From positions 189,685,556-189,749,555 of the forward strand of contig OZ010792.1 in NCBI GenBank assembly GCA_963932465.1: a DNA stretch of 64,000 nucleotides, in the 5' to 3' direction. A program made the translations under genes and the position numbers. Within the stretch, counting starts at the first letter, position 1. Every line of letters begins with the position of its first letter. The notes under the pieces were generated by a model. It ran no database searches, had not been told where the DNA came from, and saw only the letters and a list, made by a program, of their open reading frames with translations. This document shows, piece after piece, positions 9,284-20,471 of this stretch. This stretch comes from Maratus speciosus (lineage: Eukaryota > Arthropoda > Arachnida > Araneae > Salticidae).

Positions 9284-11731
9284 CTTTCTTTACAAAAAAG
9301 CTACCTATTGCAGCCGTTCGGAGGAAAGCGATTTCAAAAAATTTTGGTATATTTTCATCGATCATGACCCCCAGACCCCGAAACCACCCTCCGTTCAAAA
9401 AATATATATATCTGACCTATGTCACACTGTAACTCCCATAATTATGAACCGATTTCGATGTAATTCGGTGTGTACATAGTACATACCAATGTCTCGACCG
9501 AGTTCGTTGTCCAGCTTCATCCGCCGTTTTGTTTCAAAATGGCGGCCATTTAAAATTTTTAAACAAATTTAAAACTTGAAATGTGGTACCAAAAAATTAA
9601 AAATGGAAAAACATTTTTTTCTTATGTATTTGACCTTAATACAAAGATTCCGGAGCAGTTTTTGTTTCGTCTATATCTTAAAAAATGGCTGAGTTATAGA
9701 ATTTTGAATTTCTAGCGTGGCTGACATTTTGAAACGTCCTGAATTTTGTCACGCGATAAAAGGCGTATTTATGAACCGATTTGGATGTAATTCGGTGTGT
9801 ACATAGTACATACCAATCTCTCGACCGAGTTCGTTGGCCAGCTTCATCCGCCATTTTGTTTCAAAGTGGCGGCCATTTAAAATTTGAAATGTGGTACCAA
9901 AAAATTGAAAATGGAAAAATATTTTTTTCTTATGTATTTGACCTTTATACAAAGATTTCGGAGCAGTTTTTGTTTCGTCTATATCTTAAAAAATGGCTGA
10001 GTTATAGCATTTTGAATTTCTAGCGTGGCTGACATTTTGAAACGTCCTGAATTTTGTCACGCGATAAAAGGCGTATTTATGAACCGATTTGGATGTAACT
10101 TCGTTTATACATAGTACGTACCAATGTCTCGACCGGGTTCGTTGGCCAGCTTCACCCGCCATTTTGTTTAAAAATGGCGGCCATTTAAATTTTTAAGAAA
10201 AATTTAAATTTGAAATGTGGTACCAAAAATTGAAAATTGAAAAAATATTTTCTTCTTATGTGTTTGACCTTGATAAAAAGATTCAACAGCAGTTTTTGTT
10301 TCGTCTATATCTTAAGAAATGGCTGAGTTATAGCATTTTGAATTTCTAGCGTGGCTGACATTTTGAAACGTCCTGATTTTTCTCACATAATAACAGGCGT
10401 ATTTATGAACCGACTTGGATGTACCTTGGTGTGTACATAGTACATACAAATATCTCGACCGAGTTCGTTGGCCAGCTTCATCCGCCATCTTGTTTCAAAA
10501 TGGCGGCCATTTAAAAAAATTAAAAAATAAAATAATTTAAATGAGATACCAAAAAATTGGAAAATGAAAAAGATTTTTTTTTGTATGTGTTTGACCTTAA
10601 TACAAAGATTCCGGAACAGTTTTTCTTTCGTCTATATCTAAAAAAAAATGGCTGAGTAATAGCATTTTGAATTTCTCTTGTGGCTGACATTTTAAAACGA
10701 CCTGATTTTTGTCACGCGATAACAGGCGTATTTATGAACCTATTTGGATGTAACTTGGTCTGTACATAGTACATACCAATGTCTCGACCGAGTTCGTTGG
10801 CCAGCTTCATTCGCCATCTTGTTTCAAAATGGTTGCCATTAAAAAATTAAATTTAAAATTCAAAATGAGGTATTAAAAAATTGGAAAATGAAAAAGATTT
10901 TTTTTATGTGTTTGGCCTTGATACAAAGATTCCGGAGCCGTTTTTGTTTCTGAAAATTTGTTCTTTTGTTGATATCTTAAAAAATGGTTGATTTATAGCA
11001 CTTTGAATTTCTAGCATGGCTAACATTTTGAAACGATCTTGTATTTGTCACGAGATAACACTCGTATTCGCCTATTTCGATGTAAGAAGGCATGTGGATA
11101 GTATACATCAACACCTCGACCAAGTTCGCTGGCCAGATTCATCAGCCATCTTGTTTCAAAATGGCGGCTATTAAATAAAAAAAAAATATATATATTTAAA
11201 GTGAGGTGCAAAAAAATTAGAAATTGAAAAAGGTTTCTTTCTTAAGTATTTGATATTGATATAAGGATTCAGGAGCATTTTTTGTTTGTCTTTACCTTAA
11301 AAAATGGCTCAAATATAGCAGTTTCAATTTCTATTGTGGGTGACATTTTGAAAAATCTGATTTTTTGCATGCGACAGCACTCCTATATATTAACCAATTC
11401 CGATGTGAGTGAACATGTGCACAGCAATTACTAAGGTCTCGACCTAGTTCACTGCTTAGCCTCATCCACCATGTTGTCTTAAAATGACAGGAACTTTAAG
11501 TAATTGCCGAATTTGGCGGCCAAATATAAGTTACTTTAAAGAAAAGCAGCTTGGATAAAGCTGACTAATTTCGCGAAATTCTCATTCATTATATTGATAA
11601 AAATTAGTATTGAATCTCCTATATTCGGTTTCCACTAAATTGAGCTTCGTGTGTTTGCATGATATAAGTTGGCTTTTTTTAAATAAGGATTATGAAAGCT
11701 ACCTCTTCCTCCCGGCACTGGCCGGAAGGAC
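9277..11731 (+). mobile_element. Helentron-like non-autonomous element, AGGTAG family copy 1
   Basis: The 5' end begins AGGTAGCTTTC and folds with AGCTACCT just downstream. The same 11-mer is inverted near the 3' end (GAAAGCTACCT, about 11694-11704) and is followed by a short terminal hairpin (CCGGC-ACTG-GCCGG). Between them is a short unique block and an array of about seven ~327-bp repeats. Subterminal inverted repeats, internal tandem repeats and a 3' hairpin are features of Helentron-associated elements (HINE/DINE-1 type). It sits at a T-rich site in the Penelope GIY-YIG domain. Two related copies with the same 5' start are at 47827 and 54346. No Rep/helicase is present, so the class is an inference. 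Confidence 0.6.
9440..11520. repeat. Seven ~327-bp degenerate tandem repeats with paired GCCAT motifs
   Basis: The motif ATGAACCGATTT or its variants recurs at about 9444, 9771, 10079, 10405, 10734, 11065 and 11392, giving steps of 308-331 bp. Divergence from the common unit increases to the right. Each unit holds a near-palindrome CCGCCATNTTG-TTT-CAAAATGGCGG or a decayed form, at about 9521, 9848, 10157, 10481, 10811, 11135 and 11466. The units also contain short ORFs (for example 9781-10023) that are not conserved as proteins, so I regard the array as non-coding. Confidence 0.85.
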
Positions 11732-11878
11732 TTTTATTGCTCAACATTGTTGGTCTTTTCAACATAGGTTCGATTTTTCCCGAGTCATCATTATCCAGAA
11801 ATCATCATTTGTGCATTTTAAATGTTTGTTTTCTGCTTTTTAATATTCCTGTACAACGGCTTTAATTGCTATTTTAAC

Positions 11879-13383
11879 ATATGCTTTATTTTATAAGGAT
11901 TTGAGACCGTTTCTTTTATGATTTCTTTTAACAAAAATATGTTGTTTTTATAAGTTTTTATGTTACTTCAACGATCGTATGTATGTTTTTCCAGTTCAAA
12001 ATTTGTACTCGAACTTTAACTCATTTTCAAATATCCTATCGAGATTACATTTTACATACTGGCGCATATCCGATAACAATCTAATATTATTATGAATTTT
12101 AGTGGTTATCATTTATTCTTAATTTACAGGATAACACAAAAAATTTGGGTTAGATTTTCGCCAAGAAGTTTAAGAAAAAGTTTTAGATTAGATAATACAA
12201 TACTGCGATGTTTGGGTTTTTTAACTTTTATGTATTTTTTAGCACTGAATCCGAAAATTGCCTTAATTTTTAACCATCATGTCAGGATATTTCGCAAATC
12301 ACGAATTGTCAAATTTAAAAAATTGGAAAAATCGGATACTATAAAGAAGGGGAGATGGTTGTGTTTTTTAATTTTTGATTTTTACGTACTTTTTAGCACT
12401 GAATCTGAAAATTGACATGCATTTTTAACCACCACGTTAGAATTTTTTTGCAAATCGTAAAGGTATAAGTTAAAATATAGCGAAAATCTCCTACTATAAA
12501 GCATATGTAAAACTTTTTTATTTTATTTTATTATATTTTATTCAATAATTTAGTCGATATTTTTGCTTATCATGGGATTCTTACAACTAAACAGCTGAGT
12601 GATCCGATGAGATGGCGGAGGAGATTCTGTTTTGACTTTGAACATTTTAACTTTGAAATTTGCAATTTGCGAAATATCCTGATGTGATGGTTAAAAGTGA
12701 AGGTCAATTTCGGATTCAGCGGTACAGAATACATAAGAATCAATTATCAAAAGATAAAAAACATGACATAACCCAACTTTTGCAGGATAGTGTAAACTAA
12801 TAATATTTTAAAATATGTATCATTTTGTAAAGAATTGAAACTCTTAATTTAACATAATTTTATTTAACAAAATTTCTGTTTATTTTTTCTTCTTAAATGT
12901 TTATTACAAATTGTATATTTTGCATTAATATGTCAGAATGATTAAAGTATTCAAATTTATATTGCAATGTTAATTTTATTCTCAACAATTTTTTTAATAT
13001 ATCTGACGAAATTATATTTCGACTAAATTTATGAATGCTTTTGGCACGGCAATTTTCAGCAAAAAATATGCTCCAACTTTAAACAGCTATTACTCGGTCA
13101 ATTTTAATCGTATTTTAATCGTCAATTTTAGTGTTATATGACTAGGACTTTTTTGTCTTACTTGTCAGTGTAAAAGGAAAATTTTACTAAATATAACTTA
13201 TAATACCGGGGGACCGTATAAAACTTTTAATTTCGTAATTTTTTGAAGAATTGTTTTTATTGACCAAATCGCTGTTAAAATATTTCTTTACCTGATTTAA
13301 AATATTTTTGTAATTGGAACTATATGTCTATGACTAACAGTTTAGGAATTAGCCATTGGACAGCGTTGAGACCGGACACCCTG
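11879..13383. other. Right part of CAGGGTG element with ~150-bp duplications
   Basis: After the Penelope tail, this stretch belongs to the host element. Two direct units (about 12215-12358 and 12366-12505) share TTTTTAGCACTGAATC and an actAtaaag-like end, and an inverted fragment of the same unit lies at about 12605-12770 (ATCAGGATATTTCGCAAAT on its other strand). The last 300 bp is the right inverted repeat. An ORF of 107 codons at 12092-12415 spans the duplicated unit and shows no domain. Confidence 0.6.
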
Positions 13384-15999
13384 TATATAATTTATTGTGT
13401 TATATAAGTATATTGTCTTTCTTTTTAAGCTTCAGGAAGAGTAAAAACGTGATAAAACAAACCGAAGTGACAAATATTCCACGCCATAGTTTTCACGGGA
13501 TAATAATTAATTGTAATATATACGAACTCGAAATAACTCTGGATAATCAGGGAAACGGTTAAAGAATGTTTAAATCCAGTAAATTTTAAAGTTTGAACTA
13601 AAATAAATCCACTGCTAATTTTAATTTATTATGTGTATAAAAGCCACTAAAATTTCGTGCATTTTGAAATTTTTTACTAAGTATTTTCTGTGGATTTCTT
13701 GGGAATGCAAATAGAGCAGCTTGAATATTTGGCAGTAAAATACCCAAAAGGTACTTCGATGTTTTCAAATATGTGTAACAAAGTTTCAAAAATTATGTTT
13801 TAAAAATATGTATGTTTTATTAATTGAAATTTGAGTTTTCAAAAACGTCTTAAACTAATTTTATCGCTTTCTAAATTGAGTTATTGCATTTTTTTTTTTT
13901 TTTGTGAAATTGTGATACATTTAATAACATTTAATTCTTCTATTTTTTTTTTTAAATTTTGAATAATATTCCACTATCATCAAAAAATCTTTTTTTTAAA
14001 AAACAATAACTGAAACGAACTCCTAAATTTCTGCAAAAATATGTTAAAAAAATGTTAGACGAAAGATTCGTAAAGCTGAGTTATAACCATCTAGGTAGGG
14101 TAAATCAGAGATAGTCGACCCTTTAAGGAGCCTCAATTTTTCTTTTTTTTTAGAGTAATGATTTTTGTAGTTGAGTAAGGTCATGTATCTCGGTCCTATT
14201 TTGACATTTTAATTTTTTATTTAATTAAAATATTTAAATAATGAAATATAAAGATATTTTCTTTTAATTTATCGTGTTCTCTTTCCCTCATAATTTTCTT
14301 GAACTCTAATTTTAGGCCCACCATAGTTTTTCTTTTAATTAAAAAAAATATTAATTTTAAATTCAAGGTGCAACACCAAATGTTGTACCTTGGTCCTAGG
14401 CATACTGTACCATGGACCATGCATAATTTTTTCTGTAAATAAACGGTCATATGAGAGTATTACTCGCTCTCAGAGGGTTACGCACAAAAGATATATGAAT
14501 TATTAACTGTATTATTAAAAAAATCTTTGCTAAAAAAATAATAAGACGTACTTAGACGTAGAACTGTACAACGTAGGGTTGGGTATAGCTGTATATACTA
14601 GAAAAAAATGAATGGGCATACCATAAAAGTTTAAAGGGATATGAAGCCTAAATAATATCAAATATTGCTATTCTGTATAACTCTTTTTTTTTAAATCTTA
14701 TCCTAATATATCTATGATGAACTTAATTCGGTACTGACAACAAAAAGAGTTCATATTTAACTCCATGCGCTTTGGAGCTGTTAGCTGTCACTAGCCACCA
14801 GTGTTGCCGCATCTGACAGATTTTTTTTTTTTTAGAGATTTTGAATTAACACCACAAACATTTAATTGATAATTTTCTTTTACTTTTATTTATGGAAAAT
14901 CAATCATCTCATAAAGCAAAAATAACAGTTAAAACATTTTTGTGAGAATTCGGAATGTCTAATTAACAAAATTAGCCATATATCATTAGCCATGACCATA
15001 AGTCATAGAGAGCAAGAGGTTAAACTTTATTTGGCATTTCATAAAACTAAATTCAGCGTAGTAATAACCGTTTCTTTTTACAGCGTAGCTAAAACAAAAG
15101 CCTTGTTAGTTTAAACATGGCACTACACTAAGCGCGCTTCCAAAGGAGGTCGCAAATATGCAACGCGCCGCCTTGGTCCGGGCCGCGTTTTTCCAGATAG
15201 GTTTTTAATTAACTTTCAAAGACACGGGAGGCACATTGAGAGATCCATTCAATGCAAACTAGCCTCGAATCCCATAGTATTTATGTGATTAATTCTAATT
15301 AAATTAGTCTCTTTTAACAATTTTACGTTTAATGCTTTTATGGCATTGCATGACACAAATGTATCATTAAAAGTTGCTATCTGGGCTTTGAAAGTCTATG
15401 GTACACTGCCTACGCCTTCCTGTCATTATGTATGTCCAAACCGTCCGTGTATATCTCGACTAATTACCGACGATTTTTTTCGAAAATCATTATCAATAAT
15501 GCTTTTATACTTCTGCTACGATAGGTACCCCAAGCGCTCCTCAACATCTTTGCTGAGTGTCTGCAAATCGAAATTTGTGTGTAACGGAAAAATGCGTTTT
15601 CCTTGAAAACTGTGTGACCCAGGTTAATCGCTATAATTTTCCTTCAAGGTTTAACTTAACGTCTACTACCTCTAATTTTTTCATAATTTTAGTTTCAGTA
15701 GATTCAGAAATAGATGGGTTAGGAGGCGGGGGGGTGGGACACATTTTTGCGCTACATTTCCAACGATATTTCTGAACATATAATATCTAAAATTAAAAGA
15801 GATGTATTTTTGAGTTTAGCGTTATAAAAGCTTTCACAGGATACCCCACACTATATACAAAGAAAATATTTTTTTCAAACAATTTAATTAGCCCTATATA
15901 TTTTTCCTAAAAATATTTGTGAATGTTTAATAATCTGTAAATATGTGGGTCAATAGTCTTTATTATTTCTCCGAATTTGAACTTTCCACATTCCATAGT
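13384..15999. other. AT-rich intergenic DNA, no gene seen
   Basis: No ORF above 90 codons and no recognisable motif. A short GC-richer patch near 15125-15190 has GCGCGCC and CCGGGCCGCG and does not look coding. Confidence 0.55.
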
Positions 16000-16009
16000 T
16001 TACGAGTAA

Positions 16010-16096
16010 AATGGCTTTGACAGACGGACAGACAGACACAGGAGTGATCTTATATTGGTTCCGTTTTGACTTTTTAAGTACGGAACCCTATAAATG
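16010..16096. repeat. Microsatellite plus hairpin, Helitron-like 3' terminus
   Basis: A short GACA/GACG run (GACAGACGGACAGACAGACA, 16019-16038) is followed by an inverted repeat GGTTCCGT (16057-16064) and ACGGAACC (16080-16087) and then CTATAA. A tetranucleotide run and a terminal hairpin in this order resemble the end modules of the arrays at 33.4-41.8 kb and those of arthropod Helentron-type non-autonomous elements. The 5' end of the element is not resolved. Confidence 0.5.
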
Positions 16097-17669
16097 AAAT
16101 TAAATTGAGGAAACATTTTTATGATGTATTTAAAATAAAATTTAAAAGAATATTTAATAACAGTTTTGTCATAAATATTTATTTATGGTTTATTTAAATT
16201 AATATAAAAGAGAAGGTGTAATTAGAGGGAAGAGAGGGAGAGGAGGATAATTCCAACCACAATAAATATCAACTGCATTTCAACTGCTTTATTGCATTTA
16301 TATATTTTTTTATATATGTTTGTTTTATCACGATGTAAATTAACAAAAAATAGTTGCCCCAAATGCTACGATTATTTTTTAAAAACTAATAATATATCAA
16401 GAAATACATAACGAATTATTCTGACTCTTACAATAACACTAGGTTCTGGCAAAATGCTAATGGTTTGTTCGTAAACGATTGAAAAACGTATTTTCCTCAA
16501 GTATGAATTCAATCGTAAAGCTATTAAAACGTTTTAATTGCACAACAAAAATCTCTTCTTCACCATTGTCACAATTTATGCTTATTTTTTGTACACAAGT
16601 GGGCTACATATAGCGTTAAATTTTAAATTACTGCCATTAATGATACAAGTACAAAATTTCGTGAAATATCATTTTCATTTGTTGGACTTTTAATAGAACA
16701 ATATGCAATTTTGTTGCACATTTGATCTGTTCAAGGTACATCACTATTGTAAGGTTCAAGTTACAACACTTGATGACTTGAAAAATAAAGATTTCTTACC
16801 ATTTGCTAATTGGGCTTAACATGACTTGAAACTCGTGTTCATAATGCACTATAAATACTCTTTTATGTATAATTTTGAATTTAAAACAAATAGCTGTTGA
16901 TAACGAGTTATAATGAAAAGTTGTAACATTAAAAAATTTATTTTTTGATGATCAAATATATATATTTTTTAAATGTCTGCAACATGTGCTGTCTATATTA
17001 AAGTGATCAATTGCAAAGTGACATCTAGTAGTATATCTCAAAAGTACATTGATGAGTTTTATACAAATCCAGAGCAAAAAACTGTGTAGGTAAAGTCACA
17101 TATTAGTTCAAGGTACAACACTTTCCCCTACACATTTAACCTATCTACTCCTAATGTTGTGTAGAACTTCATAAAAAATGTTACTGTAATATCAATACCA
17201 GATAAAATGGGATATTTATAAAAAAAAAAAAAAAACCATAATGATTTTGGAAATATATCCTAAACCGCAGTATTAGATGCCCTCTTGATCGGAATAGATG
17301 CTTAAGTCAGTAGCCCTGGAAGTTGGAAGAAATATGGCTGCAACCTATAATCTAACACATTATTCTATACCTGTTTTAACAACATTCACTAAATACGTAT
17401 TTCATGAAAAACCTCTAAAAAATACATATGCATTTCATTTTCAACTATCTCTAAGTTACGAGAACATATAACAAAAAACAAACTTGCATTTTTGATGAAT
17501 ATAACTTTTGTTTGAAGAAATAAATCTCTGCAACTTCGCCTACTATGCTTTTTTATCACGATTGAGAGTGGAAGGACGTCACTAACTCCATCACATGTAC
17601 AATAGCTAAAATACAGTGACTTTGACTGGGGCAACGAACCCGATGTGCATCTAAGCCGGATTTACCGTA
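16097..17669. other. AT-rich intergenic DNA, no gene seen
   Basis: No coding motif is recognisable; the longest ORF (17389-17634, minus, 81 codons) has no domain signature. Runs of A (17219-17235) and short A/T repeats are present. Confidence 0.55.
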
Positions 17670-17932
17670 TACAGGGTGCTTCTACGATCGTGGGACAAAT
17701 TTTGAGGGAAGGTAAAGTACACATAAAGAACCAATTTTGGTATAGTAATGTGGGGTCGGAAATGAAATGTTTTGGCGAAAAACAAGAAATACGGTTTGGT
17801 TGGTTGGTTTGGTTGTATGCGGTTTTATGGCGCAAAATCCCTTAAGAGACATGCTGCGCCAAAACAGTAGACTAAAACATCAGAAAGGGGAAAAAGAAAC
17901 AATGTCAAAATAAAAGAGCAATGAGGGGAGCA

Positions 17933-17957
17933 ATCTGGATGGGGTACCCATCCAGAT
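17933..17957 (-). other. Perfect hairpin in LINE 3' UTR
   Basis: ATCTGGATGGGG and its complement around GTAC form a 12-bp-arm inverted repeat within the 3' UTR, followed about 140 bp toward the element end by the terminal CCAA repeats. A further half copy (TCTGGATGGGATC) lies near 18041-18053. A stem-loop here could serve as a recognition element for the element's RT; this is inference. Confidence 0.6.
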
Positions 17958-18115
17958 GTAGCCAAACAATGTAGAAATACAAAATTTAAAATCCTAAAAA
18001 CAAGAGTTAAAACATAAAAGTAATTCAATGAAAAGTGCATTCTGGATGGGATCTTAAGATGTCACAAAAGTTTAAAATATAAAACTGAGCCAATAGAACA
18101 AAGAAAAACGAAAAA

Positions 18116-18904
18116 TTATATTTCAAAATAAAATCCTGCATGTTTTAAAAAAGTAAATAGAGCCCCATGCGGTATTTCCCCAATGAGGTTTGTCAAGATT
18201 GGTGATGATGAATTAAAATAAATCCTATACAATTGCCGGAGACCCGGACAGTCAGTTAAAACATGATGAATGGTGAGGTGATCAAAATGACAATGTGGAC
18301 ACATGGGTGCATCCTCCCGAAGTAAGAGATGTTTATGAGTGATTATTGAGTGTCCAATTCTCAGACGAGTCAGAAGAACATCCGTTTTCCTCGGATAATT
18401 CGGAGGCCAGGTCATGATGGTATGTTTGATTTGGTGCAGTTTATTATTGCATTCTAAATTCCAACCTTCTTGCCATTTATTATAAATAAAGTGTTTGATA
18501 AGTAGTTTAACGTCTGAGAATGGAATTTTATGGCACAACGGATTAAGAGCACGTTTTGCCGCCTCATCCGCTTTCTCATTACCAGGAATACCCATGTGTC
18601 CAGGTACCCAGCAAAATAAAATTTGATAACCGTGTCTTGTCAATTTATTGTAAAAATTCAGGATGGCATAAACATAAGGATGCTTTTTAAAAGATGTTAT
18701 TGCGTCAATAGAACTATATGAGTCAGTATAAATGATGAAGGATGTGTTATGGTGATGAGATATGTGCATCATGGCTCTCTCTATCGCAATCAACTTAGCT
18801 GTAAAGATAGGTATTGATGCGTGACGCCGATAACTAAAACTAGTGTTATCCATAAAAACCCCACAGCCAACACTATTCCCACTCTTAGAACCACCTGTAT
18901 AAAT
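18116..18904 (-). pseudogene. LINE ORF2, RNase H domain and C-terminal zinc finger
   Basis: Directly after the TAA the frame reads IYTGGSKSGNSVGCGVF. The family has YTDGS here, so the first catalytic aspartate is replaced by glycine. Downstream are AKLIAIERAMM (Glu), IIYTDSYSSIDAI (second Asp) and WVPGHMGIPGNEKADEAAK (HxGxxGNExAD, last Asp). The C-terminus has CPHCHFDHLTIHHVLTDCP, the C-x2-C...H-x4-C finger common in I/Jockey elements. RNase H removes element RNA after first-strand synthesis. One stop and one active-site change are enough to disable it. Confidence 0.9.
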
Positions 18905-19660
18905 TTAAGTATAGGTATTAAAAGTTCCACGATGTGCAGCAAATAGCTGTTGGAAAACTGCAGAAGCCAAGGTGTTTTTATCGTATCCTTTAAATGGATG
19001 GAGCGAGGTAATATTAAGAGGTTTCCAAGGAGGGAGGTTATGCAATAGACGTAGACTCACCTCAATATTACTCAGAGAGCCATTGTTTATAATATTCCTG
19101 ATTCTGACACCAAAAGATGGTATGCGAGATGGTCGATGCTGATAAAGAATATCATTGTCTGTATTTAGAATGTATGTATGAAGAGGATGTCTAGGATGTG
19201 AAAGGATACGGTAATAAAATTCCAAAGAGAGTTTTTCACGAATGTGATGTATTGCTTATTCATTGCAGTAAACATACAGACTTAAAACTGGAGAGGTACG
19301 AAATGCACCAGAGCACACACGAAGTGCACTATGGTGCACGGTGTCAAGTTTTTTAAGAGCAGAATTACACGCTGAACCATAGACCTGGCAGGCATAGTCA
19401 ATTTTAGAACGGATCACAGCTCGATATATTTTAAGGAGAGAAGTACGGTCTGCTCCCCAGGAAGTATGTGAAAGCACCTTAAATAAATTAAGTGATTTTT
19501 CACATTTTGTCCTTAATTGTAAAATATGAGGTAAAAAGGTTAACTTGCTATCAAATTGAAGGCCAAGAAAACGGACACTGTCCACAACAGGAAAGTTGAG
19601 TCGATCCAATAAAAATTTCATGATCTGGATGCAGATCCCTTTGTCTACAAAAATGCACAC
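18905..19660 (-). pseudogene. LINE ORF2, RT thumb and connector region
   Basis: The frame from 19660 carries SVRFLGLQFDSKLTF, the conserved post-RT block (FLGxxxDxxLxW-type), followed by LKIYRAVIRSKIDYACQVYGSA and SALRVCSGAFRTSPV, as in related LINEs. A break at about 19250 is followed by 19225-18905 (RIPSFGVRIRN and others), a linker before RNase H. It ends at an in-frame TAA at 18905-18907, only a few codons before the RNase H start. Joins at 19551-19660 and 19250 need small frame changes. Confidence 0.85.
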
Positions 19661-20471
19661 AAGAAGTTTTGTCTTGGGAAATTATAAAACCATTTTTATT
19701 AGTCCTATTAAGAATATGGGTTATTGCAATTTGCAACTGTCTTTCAATAAAACGGATATCCTGTCCCATACACATAATTCGATAGTCGTCAACATATAGA
19801 TCTCCTTTAACTGAAGAGGGTAGTTGGCTAAGAATTTTATTTATTTTGATTGCAAAGAGGGTGACACTCAGTACACTACCCTGGTGTTCATCCTCTTGTA
19901 CATAAAAACTAGATAAAATTCCTCCAATCCGTACTTGGAAAAGTCTAATATTGAGAAAGTTTTTGATAAAAATAGGGAGATTCCCACGGAAGTTGAGGTT
20001 AAAAAGATCGCGAAGTATCCCATATCGCCATGTTCTGTCATAGGCTTTCGCCATGTCAAAAAATACTGACACCAAATGACTGCGTTTAAGAAAGGCTGTC
20101 CGAATGTAATGTTCTCGATGGATCAGGTTATCGATAGTAGACCTACCACGTCGGAATCCACTTTGAAATGCGGCAAGGCAATTGTTAGATTCTAAAACAA
20201 GCACAAGGCGGAAATTGATCATCTTTTCAAGAAGTTTGCAAAGGCTGCTAGAGAGTGCGATAGGTCTGTAGTTATTTGGGTCACTGGAATCCTTTCCTGG
20301 TTTAGGAAAGGGGGTAATGATAGCTTTGCACCAGGCGTGAGGAAATAATTGTTCCATCCAAACTCTGTTAAAGAAAGCAAGTAGGTTATTAAGAGAGTTT
20401 GCGGAGAGATGTTTCAGCATAGTATAAGAGATGCCATCGTGACCTGGAGCAGGGAGGTGGCTATTTTGCAA
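19551..20471 (-). pseudogene. LINE ORF2, reverse transcriptase domain
   Basis: The RT reads APGHDGISYTMLKHL, IITPFPKPGKD, NNYRPIALSSSLCKLLEKMI, FRRGRSTIDNL, then motif A FFDMAKAYDRTW, motif B QGSVLSVTLF and motif C LYVDDYRIM. The aspartates of motif A and the YVDD pair are kept. The link from the endonuclease (20727-20472) contains stops and frame changes, and a frame change near 19600 moves the thumb into another frame (next entry). The enzyme copies the element RNA at the nicked site. Confidence 0.9.

Larger units (their letters stand above)
6429..11878 (+). mobile_element. Penelope-like element, copy 2, twice interrupted
   Basis: This copy runs left to right. RT-coding sequence at about 6460-6529 stops at the piggyBac element, resumes at 8009, and continues through the palm to GIY-YIG at 9130-9280. 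There a Helentron-like element intervenes, and Penelope sequence resumes at 11733 for about 80 bp before jumping to the last ~70 bp of the 3' tail (to about 11878). The 3' part of the nuclease and most of the 3' UTR present in copy 1 are therefore deleted. The start abuts copy 1 head to head at about 6428. Confidence 0.85.
4650..13383. mobile_element. Inverted-repeat element with CAGGGTG ends, copy 1
   Basis: The left end (4650 onward, CAGGGTGTCCGGTCTCAAC) is matched in inverse at the right end (13383 backward), with similarity for about 280 bp that also includes the motifs for a closed A/T-rich stretch and ACTTGTCAGTGTAA-like sequence. TA flanks both ends at 4648-4649 and 13384-13385. Nearly all the interior between about 5121 and 11878 is later insertions (two Penelope copies, piggyBac, a Helentron-like element), leaving about 2 kb of element sequence and no transposase I can recognise. 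The same seven-base start is used by the element at 17672-24550. The superfamily is uncertain; TA flanks would fit a mariner-type element. Confidence 0.65.

Noticed and set aside
12092..12415. ORF of 107 codons as a possible small gene
   Set aside because: It lies across a tandemly duplicated ~150-bp unit of a mobile element, has no motif, and the two units do not keep the same frame.
17825..18040. 71-codon ORF at the LINE 3' end
   Set aside because: It falls in the LINE 3' UTR after the ORF2 stop and has no motif.
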